Positions 34,081-39,831 of a DNA stretch of 39,831 nucleotides are shown piece after piece (within the stretch, counting starts at the first letter, position 1; every line of letters begins with the position of its first letter). The stretch is from positions 1-39,831 of the forward strand of contig DIXL01000077.1 in assembly GCA_002428685.1 (NCBI GenBank), given 5' to 3'. A program made the translations under genes and the position numbers. The notes below the pieces were generated by a model. It searched no databases. It saw only the letters and a list, made by a program, of their open reading frames with translations, and was not told the origin of the DNA. This stretch comes from Cloacimonetes bacterium UBA6081. Lineage in GTDB: Bacteria > Cloacimonadota > Cloacimonadia > Cloacimonadales > Cloacimonadaceae.

Positions 34081-34111
34081 AGTAAGGGCACAGCTTATCT
34101 GTGCCCTTACT
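34081..34111. terminator. Strong hairpin, likely terminator of the C25 protein gene
   Basis: AGTAAGGGCACAG (34081-34093) and CTGTGCCCTTACT (34099-34111) form a perfect 13-bp stem with loop CTTAT. It lies 69 bp past the stop of the minus-strand C25 gene. The better T-rich tail (CTTATTTTG) is on the plus side and the minus side has none, so its strand preference is unclear. Position argues for ending the C25 transcript. Confidence 0.6.
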
Positions 34112-34179
34112 CTTATTTTGCAATGCCTCAAATCATCTCTTAGATAGACATAATTCTGGCATCATATAGTCATTTGATC

Positions 34180-37100
34180 CTATTTTAACAGCAGCATTTT
34201 CTTTACAGATTTATAGCTGCCACTTTCCAGACGGTAGAAATACATACCACTGGCGACATTACGATTGTTATTGTCCTTTCCGTTCCAAAGCACGTTATGC
34301 AATCCCGCGGGCAAAGGTTCATTGACCAGGGTTTTTACCAATTGTCCCTTTAGATTGAATATGTTCAATTCAGTTTGGGTACCTTGTTTTATGCTAAAGC
34401 GGATTGTGGTGGTAGGATTAAAGGGATTGGGATAGTTTTGCATCAATTTGCTTACCAAAACAGGATTATGCTCATCTTCGCCATCCACGCTGTGAGTATA
34501 GTGTAATTGCTCTGTGGGCAGGCTGTTTCCAGTAGCATATATGCAAACTACATAAAATACATAGGTGGTGCCAAAATCACCCAGAGTTTCACTATACACT
34601 GGCTCGGCCACATGCGCAACCTGTTCAAAAGCACCAGCATTAAGTTTACGATATACATCATAACCGGTAACAGTATATTCCGGTTCAAGTGGTGCAGCCC
34701 AATTGAGGGTTATAACCCCATCACTAATTCCATAGCTTAAAGGTGAGGCAGGGGCATAATACCCCAGATAAAAATCTTGAACTGATAGGGGATTGGTCAA
34801 AGACAGGTTTAGGCCCACAGGGGGAAGCGAATAATACCCGGCTGCAGTAGCTGCAATCTGATGCGTTCCCACAGGCAGATACAGGGAATAAGTTCCATCC
34901 GTTGCAGGATGAGCAGCCCAGTTTGGCATATTGTGCACAGCTACCTGGCTGAAATCTATGACCGGATTGGAACTGCTGATTGTGCCTGTTACCAGTCCTG
35001 CGAACTCTACGAATCCTGTAGTGCGGACATCATCAATAAACCAGCCGCTATCCTCATAAAGACCATCACTGGCAAAGGTGAAACGGAATTTTACATTTTG
35101 ATTTGCATAGGATCCCAAATTAAAACGAGCAGGAATCCAACCGCCGCTATCGCCATCGTAGCCTGGGCCATTCAGAATTGTTAAGTTGGTAGAAGTGTAA
35201 CCGCCTTCAGGGGCCAGGACAATCCAGGAATTACCGTCGTTTGTGGTGATCTTTACATTACCACCATCGTAGGTTGCTTCGGTGTTGAAACGATGCCAAA
35301 ATTCCAGCATGAAGTTTGTTCCAATAAACACGCTGGGGGTTGTAAGAGTCCAGGTAACATTGGAAGGGTAATTTTCATTCAGTCTGGTTCCCCAAACCTT
35401 TGTTCCGGAATTTGCTCCTGCAACCGACGAAACTCCCCATTGCCAGGCATTATTTGCAGGATTGGAAACAAAGCCTCCATTGTCCGCTTCAAAATCCTCG
35501 TTCATACCGGTAGTGCCGATGGAAAGAACCAATTGCTCGTTGTGCGGATCAATTAAATCTCCCAAATAAGTAAGATAAAAGGTGATGTTGTTTCCTACAA
35601 TTACATTGGTTGATATGTCCACATCATATATTGCCTGACAGATACCACCCGAAGGCACTCCCGGCAGTAACTGAGAGGGATTGACAATATTTACAAACTC
35701 CGATAAGCACATAATATTGCTGGTTATGTTTTTTGCTTCCAGAGGGCTATTATTGGTATAGTTAATAATCAATTTTATGCTTTCACCCGGGTCTATCAGC
35801 CCATTACCATTACCGCCAGCATCGTTCATATAGAGACCACTGACACATATTGCCGGCTTTTTTACTGTTACAGAGATGGGATATTGCCATGAGTTTCCAG
35901 AAATGGTAACCAGGCAATTAATTGAAATTACCGTTTCAGCGGGACAATCCAAATCAATCTGCAAGGTTATGGCAGTGTTGTTTATGGCAGATGTGTCTCC
36001 AGGAATGTTGCTATACAAGCTGTTAGAGATTGTAAGGTTGGCTTGCTCACTTGTGGTGGAGCAGGATATCTGGACGTTTTGAGCGGTGTTTATTCCCAGA
36101 TTCATCAATTTTAGGCCAAGCTCAATAGTTTCACCTGGTTCTACCAGACTATTGCTATTGGTGTCGTTTATTATCACGTTATCCAACACCAGGAAGGCAT
36201 TTTCATGCAGAACAGGTGCAGTTGTTATCAGCAGGGCTTTTTGGCTGGAAAGCGGAGCTGCTGCATAGGGATATTGGTTGTTGTAGCTGTATTCCAAACC
36301 AATTGCATTGGTGTGATCTTTGATCCCAATGGTGCTATAATTACCATGATATGGTGTGTATCCACCTGCACCAACATCCACATTGTTAAAGTCCTTGTAT
36401 TGAATCTTAATCATCCCATCACCCATCGAGGTGGGGTAAAACAGGGGATCGTAAAAGATGACTTGAAATGTCTCCAAGCTGCTGCGGTTGTAACCATTAC
36501 GCATTTTGTGATATTGGATGATGAACTTGTGATTGGCAGAGTCGTAATACTTATAAATTCCCGCATCATCAATTATAATCAAGTCGTCCCAAAAAGCTGC
36601 AATCATAGGGGAGGGGCCATAACCACCTGGCACATGGTAGTTTCTAAATTCACCGTTTTCTGTAACACCCATTGCGATAAAGCCATTTACGCAGACCGTA
36701 ATCTGGTTGTAGCTGAGCCCATAAAATGGGAAGGCAAATGGTAGGTTTACAGTTTGTAAAGCAACAGCACCGTTTTGATCACCCTCGTCGTTGGTAGTTC
36801 CGGCATCGTTGAAACCTTGAATCAATGTCCCTGATCCCCCATCGGCAGGATTTATCTCTATCCATTCATATACGGGGCAGTCGTTATAGTTGGTGTCGGT
36901 TATATCATAGATAAAATAGCCATAGGCATCAGGTCCCAAAGGTGTATTCTGGTTTGCCTGACCAATGGAGATGTTGAAATTGGTATTTTGCTCAAAACCG
37001 CTGCTATTATATAACCGCACCCGAATCGGCATTTGCATGCCAGGAATTAAGAGTGCCCTTGCAAAAACCTCAAACCCATCTACAGAAGTGGCAACTGATC

Positions 37101-39633
37101 CGGCAGGAATAACACCGACAAAAGACAGAGAATCTGTAACCAGCAGTAAATCGTTCAATGAGTATATTTGAGCATATATATCACTAATCGAAGAGATGGA
37201 ATTATTCTTTATCCCAAGAGTTAAAAACCCATTCTCAGCAGGATCAAGAATATTGTTTCCACCACCGGTAACCGTATAATTCTGAACTGAAAGACTGGCG
37301 TTGTAAGAGGCTACATGAAAAACGATATTGTAGGTATTGCTTTCGCTGTCTGTGAGTAGCATAGAAAATCGGATATCATGCTGAGCAGGAAGATTTGCTG
37401 ACAAGCTAAAAGTGAAGTAAGAATTGCCAAAAACCGTGGAACCATTATTCACCGTGTCAAAGCTGTTTTGAAAATTTATAATAGTGATATATGGGTCGTT
37501 GGAACTAAGCACCGCAGTAAGAGTGTTTATGGTGCTGCTCGTAGTGTTTTTCAATTCTATATTCACGGCAATAGTTTCCCCGGCGTTAACATAGCCATCG
37601 CTGTTGCCAATACTGCCGGATTCACCACTATCAAGGATCAACTGGCTTTGGTAAACCAATGAACCGGAGTTGTTTACGTTCAGACTGTGCTGTAATGGTT
37701 TAAAATCATGTTTTGAGACAGTTAGTAGTAGATTATTTAAAATCCCACCGGAAATAACCAAGGTAGCATTACCCTCGGTATCGGTGTAAGCCTTACCGAC
37801 CACAGCAGTTTGAGTAACGCTGTAGGCAGTTATGCAAGCACCTTCTACCGGTAAGCCAAGCTCATCAGTTATATTTACATCTGCAAGGTTGCTTCCCAAA
37901 GCCAATTCGTCCGGAGCGAGCAGAGTAAATTCTTTGGGTATTCCTACAAAGGTTTCTACTGTGGGATCTCCCATCAGATTGCACCAATGTGCAAAATAAT
38001 TGGCCTGATTATCCAAGGTAGAGCCGTAAACCTGTTTTATATAAAGTCTGCCGTTTAATAGGGCTTCACCCATGGTGCGCATATTGTAGGTAAAGAGGCC
38101 ATCATAAATTCCGGCAACCAGGCAGTTATTGAACATAGTGTGAGTGCCTGTTGTGGACATACCAATGGCAGTTAATGCTCCTGCGGGAGCAGCAGCAGTT
38201 CCCCAACGCACAAATGATTCTGTGGTTGCTGTATCACCCATATAGTCGCCTGTCCCACAGGTTAAAATAGTGGAGTGAGGAAGCTTGGTTCCGTTTACCA
38301 TGGAATTGGATGGTTCCCATTGGCTCATGTACATATAACCGCGATAGTTAAAAAATCCTACACCCTGATTAAGTCCGCTGTTGATGGCAGTGGCATAACC
38401 GCTGGAGTAGGTTTCTAAGTAACTATAGTTGGGGTTTGTTTTTTGAGATAGTTCTTTGATAAACTTGTTGATATACCTTGTCGAAATTCCGCTGCTACTG
38501 GGATCACCCACAAGCAAGATTCTATTTAACCAACTTGCAGAAGTCCCGGTTAAATTGATGTTCTTTTCCACAGCATAGATCTTGGCCAAAAGAACATCAA
38601 GCTGACTGATGTTTTCTGCAGATAAGCGTCCGATGAAAGCATCGCCTAAGAGGTCGCTACCAGATAAATGAGTATAGGGATAATCGCCTTCTCCTGCATA
38701 ACTGGAAAGGTTTTCTACAAAAGCAGGAATGGTAAAGCTACCGGATGTATCACCCAGCAGAATTATGAAATCGGGACGAGTGGTCTGATTATTATATTGG
38801 GTTTGAATATAACTCTTGATAGCTGAGGTAGATGCACCACCGGTTTGAGTAGTGTTGGCTACATTTACTTCAAAGCCCTTTTGACGTTTCCATGCCACAA
38901 ACTCCGCCAGTTTGGTTTGGAACACCGTATCTGTGTTGTTGCCATATATAAGCAATATTCTGGCTCCGGGAGGGGCGAACATTATATCACGGTAATAGGT
39001 AAAATTGACAATCATCGATTCATAGAGATTGGAAAAAGCCGATGAATAGCTGGTGTAAGCTGGCAATTCGTTTTCACCAGGTGTGTCTGTTATATCTATT
39101 TGGACATCAAAATCGCTCACAATTTCCAGTTCTCCTGTCGCAGCATTGCACTGAACCGGAAATAGATTTATTTGCACTACTCTAAAATCACGCATGATCT
39201 GAGGTTGGCTATAACTATATCTATTGGCAGGATAGAGCGCAGAACTGGCATAAGCAGTCCGGTTATAGCTGTTTGCTTTTTCCATTTCTTCTGTGGCAAA
39301 CACCGGTTTGGGGGTTACATTGCTTTTCAGGTTGGGCAGAGAATGGTTTACTTTTACAGAGAAGTTTCCCTGGGCAGGAATTGCCACCCAGGCAGAATAC
39401 ATCGGCAATTCTGGATAGCCTGTTTCAGCCGTGAATTGGCTTCCTGCCATTTCCAAGCTGGAAAAATTGGTATCAAAGCTTTTTAGTTCCAGAGCAGGGC
39501 AGTTTAAGCTCAGTTTTATCTGCCTGGAATTTTGAGACACTACCTGCAGTGGTTTATCACTTTCCACTGCCACTGAAAAAAGCATACTGAACACACACAT
39601 CAGTATGATTGTTACGACACTTTTAATTTTCAT
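34180..39633 (-). CDS. Gingipain-family (C25) multidomain surface protein with T9SS tail
   Basis: The protein has 1817 residues from ATG 39633 (AAGGAACTAAGG as SD); 28 further upstream codons lack support. A signal peptide (SVVTIILMCVFSMLFSVAV) is followed by a C25 propeptide-like region (about 30-220). The caspase-like peptidase (about 225-590) has ARILLIYGNN, RPDFIILLGDTSG and ILTCGTGDYMGD with the nucleophile-position Cys near 458. The catalytic His motif, normally GHG, reads NYRGYMYMSQW, so His is missing at that site. Next come Ig-like modules with EPGETI/NAGETI signatures, a FAFPFYG-containing beta domain, a MAM/jelly-roll-like domain (DFEADNGGF ... WFIDDVRTTGF) and an FN3-like domain (ITLNWAAP, then GYDVYRKLN). 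The end is a FlgD-like T9SS tail (NYPNPFNPTTTIRFSI ... NVASGMYFYRLES). It is a secreted surface protease or adhesin; activity is doubtful. Confidence 0.88.
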   Translation of the reverse strand: MKIKSVVTIILMCVFSMLFSVAVESDKPLQVVSQNSRQIKLSLNCPALELKSFDTNFSSLEMAGSQFTAETGYPELPMYSAWVAIPAQGNFSVKVNHSLPNLKSNVTPKPVFATEEMEKANSYNRTAYASSALYPANRYSYSQPQIMRDFRVVQINLFPVQCNAATGELEIVSDFDVQIDITDTPGENELPAYTSYSSAFSNLYESMIVNFTYYRDIMFAPPGARILLIYGNNTDTVFQTKLAEFVAWKRQKGFEVNVANTTQTGGASTSAIKSYIQTQYNNQTTRPDFIILLGDTSGSFTIPAFVENLSSYAGEGDYPYTHLSGSDLLGDAFIGRLSAENISQLDVLLAKIYAVEKNINLTGTSASWLNRILLVGDPSSSGISTRYINKFIKELSQKTNPNYSYLETYSSGYATAINSGLNQGVGFFNYRGYMYMSQWEPSNSMVNGTKLPHSTILTCGTGDYMGDTATTESFVRWGTAAAPAGALTAIGMSTTGTHTMFNNCLVAGIYDGLFTYNMRTMGEALLNGRLYIKQVYGSTLDNQANYFAHWCNLMGDPTVETFVGIPKEFTLLAPDELALGSNLADVNITDELGLPVEGACITAYSVTQTAVVGKAYTDTEGNATLVISGGILNNLLLTVSKHDFKPLQHSLNVNNSGSLVYQSQLILDSGESGSIGNSDGYVNAGETIAVNIELKNTTSSTINTLTAVLSSNDPYITIINFQNSFDTVNNGSTVFGNSYFTFSLSANLPAQHDIRFSMLLTDSESNTYNIVFHVASYNASLSVQNYTVTGGGNNILDPAENGFLTLGIKNNSISSISDIYAQIYSLNDLLLVTDSLSFVGVIPAGSVATSVDGFEVFARALLIPGMQMPIRVRLYNSSGFEQNTNFNISIGQANQNTPLGPDAYGYFIYDITDTNYNDCPVYEWIEINPADGGSGTLIQGFNDAGTTNDEGDQNGAVALQTVNLPFAFPFYGLSYNQITVCVNGFIAMGVTENGEFRNYHVPGGYGPSPMIAAFWDDLIIIDDAGIYKYYDSANHKFIIQYHKMRNGYNRSSLETFQVIFYDPLFYPTSMGDGMIKIQYKDFNNVDVGAGGYTPYHGNYSTIGIKDHTNAIGLEYSYNNQYPYAAAPLSSQKALLITTAPVLHENAFLVLDNVIINDTNSNSLVEPGETIELGLKLMNLGINTAQNVQISCSTTSEQANLTISNSLYSNIPGDTSAINNTAITLQIDLDCPAETVISINCLVTISGNSWQYPISVTVKKPAICVSGLYMNDAGGNGNGLIDPGESIKLIINYTNNSPLEAKNITSNIMCLSEFVNIVNPSQLLPGVPSGGICQAIYDVDISTNVIVGNNITFYLTYLGDLIDPHNEQLVLSIGTTGMNEDFEADNGGFVSNPANNAWQWGVSSVAGANSGTKVWGTRLNENYPSNVTWTLTTPSVFIGTNFMLEFWHRFNTEATYDGGNVKITTNDGNSWIVLAPEGGYTSTNLTILNGPGYDGDSGGWIPARFNLGSYANQNVKFRFTFASDGLYEDSGWFIDDVRTTGFVEFAGLVTGTISSSNPVIDFSQVAVHNMPNWAAHPATDGTYSLYLPVGTHQIAATAAGYYSLPPVGLNLSLTNPLSVQDFYLGYYAPASPLSYGISDGVITLNWAAPLEPEYTVTGYDVYRKLNAGAFEQVAHVAEPVYSETLGDFGTTYVFYVVCIYATGNSLPTEQLHYTHSVDGEDEHNPVLVSKLMQNYPNPFNPTTTIRFSIKQGTQTELNIFNLKGQLVKTLVNEPLPAGLHNVLWNGKDNNNRNVASGMYFYRLESGSYKSVKKMLLLK

Positions 39634-39726
39634 CCTTAGTTCCTTATTTAGGTTAAAAGTATAAGAACCTGAAACCGCAATAGGCTCTTGTGTTGTGTCA
39701 AACTTAGTATGTCGCAAATAGTATTG

Positions 39727-39831
39727 ATAGGGGTAGGGGAGTTATCCATTACTGGCTCCCCTCCCTCCGAACCGTACGTGCGGTTTTCCCGCATACGGCT
39801 CTCCAGAAAACAGGTTACTCATTTAAGAGAC
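39727..39831 (-). mobile_element. Group II intron, 3' end (domains V-VI), truncated by window edge
   Basis: On the minus strand, 39801-39769 is a 33-nt domain V starting GAGCCGTATGCGGGAAAACC and ending ACGTACGGTTC, with the AGC-type catalytic triad position and GAAA-like loop. Domain VI follows: GGGAGGGGAG pairs with CTCCCCTACCC, leaving one bulged A (complement of 39734), the branch-point adenosine. The intron would end in CTAT at 39727, matching the AY rule with the A 7 nt from the end. The intron body and any reverse-transcriptase ORF lie past 39831. The 3' flank continues 93 bp to the C25 gene start. Confidence 0.85.
39769..39801 (-). ncRNA. Group II intron domain V hairpin
   Basis: This 33-nt stem-loop is the ribozyme's catalytic core: the basal stem GAGCCGTA/TACGGTTC, a 2-nt bulge, and a distal stem GCGG/CCGC closed by a GAAA-type loop. 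It is nearly identical in pattern to domain V of bacterial mitochondrial-like and chloroplast-like group II introns. Confidence 0.85.

Noticed and set aside
39634..39717. N-terminal extension of the C25 protein to 39717
   Set aside because: The signal peptide begins at ATG 39633, which has its own SD; the extra 28 residues would bury it.

Overview
The window looks like chromosomal DNA of an uncultured-type Gram-negative bacterium of the FCB group; Candidatus Cloacimonadota is my best guess (inference). The reasons are outer-membrane barrels and a lipoprotein, a SprA-like type IX secretion (T9SS) translocon, two secreted proteins with T9SS-type C-terminal sorting tails, and many good Shine-Dalgarno sites (AGGAGG, GGAGG), which are unusual in true Bacteroidota. 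I see no tRNA, rRNA or CRISPR array.

Layout. 1-489: the start of a minus-strand surface-protein gene with a disturbed reading frame. 575-6073 (+): phosphate-starvation operon porin-pstS-pstC-pstA-pstB-phoU, behind a Pho-box-like promoter and ending in a terminator inside the convergent gene. 6211-8801 (-): phoB-phoR plus a small sigma-70-family gene abutting phoR. 9029-18880 (-): an unaccompanied ABC permease, murB with a repeat-derived C-terminal extension, a DnaQ-DinG exonuclease-helicase, and a 1427-residue regulator combining a STAND/AAA-like NTPase, TPRs, GAF, a sigma-54 AAA+ domain and a Fis HTH. The spaces between these genes carry a 229-bp tandem duplication, a 71-bp inverted-repeat element and a 139-bp palindrome pair.

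19208-21395 (+): a beta-propeller T9SS cargo gene preceded by a near-consensus sigma-54 promoter and divergent from the sigma-54 activator. 21651-26394: a lipoprotein (-), then a MATE transporter, ornithine aminotransferase and Era (+). 26400-33624 (-): coaX followed by sprA. 34180-39633 (-): a 1817-residue gingipain-family (C25) surface protein with a T9SS tail and an altered catalytic-His motif. 39727-39831 (-): the 3' end (domains V and VI) of a group II intron whose body lies beyond the right edge.

How it fits together. The left third is a phosphate uptake and sensing module: PhoR/PhoB with PhoU and PstB control the pst operon, and an extra sigma factor may add an output. The right half is linked to T9SS, with the outer-membrane pore (SprA) and two predicted cargo proteins; one cargo gene is probably under direct control of the large sigma-54 activator beside it. 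The most novel-looking points are that activator/propeller pair, the sigma gene attached to phoBR, and the hairpin element that has been absorbed into the murB reading frame.
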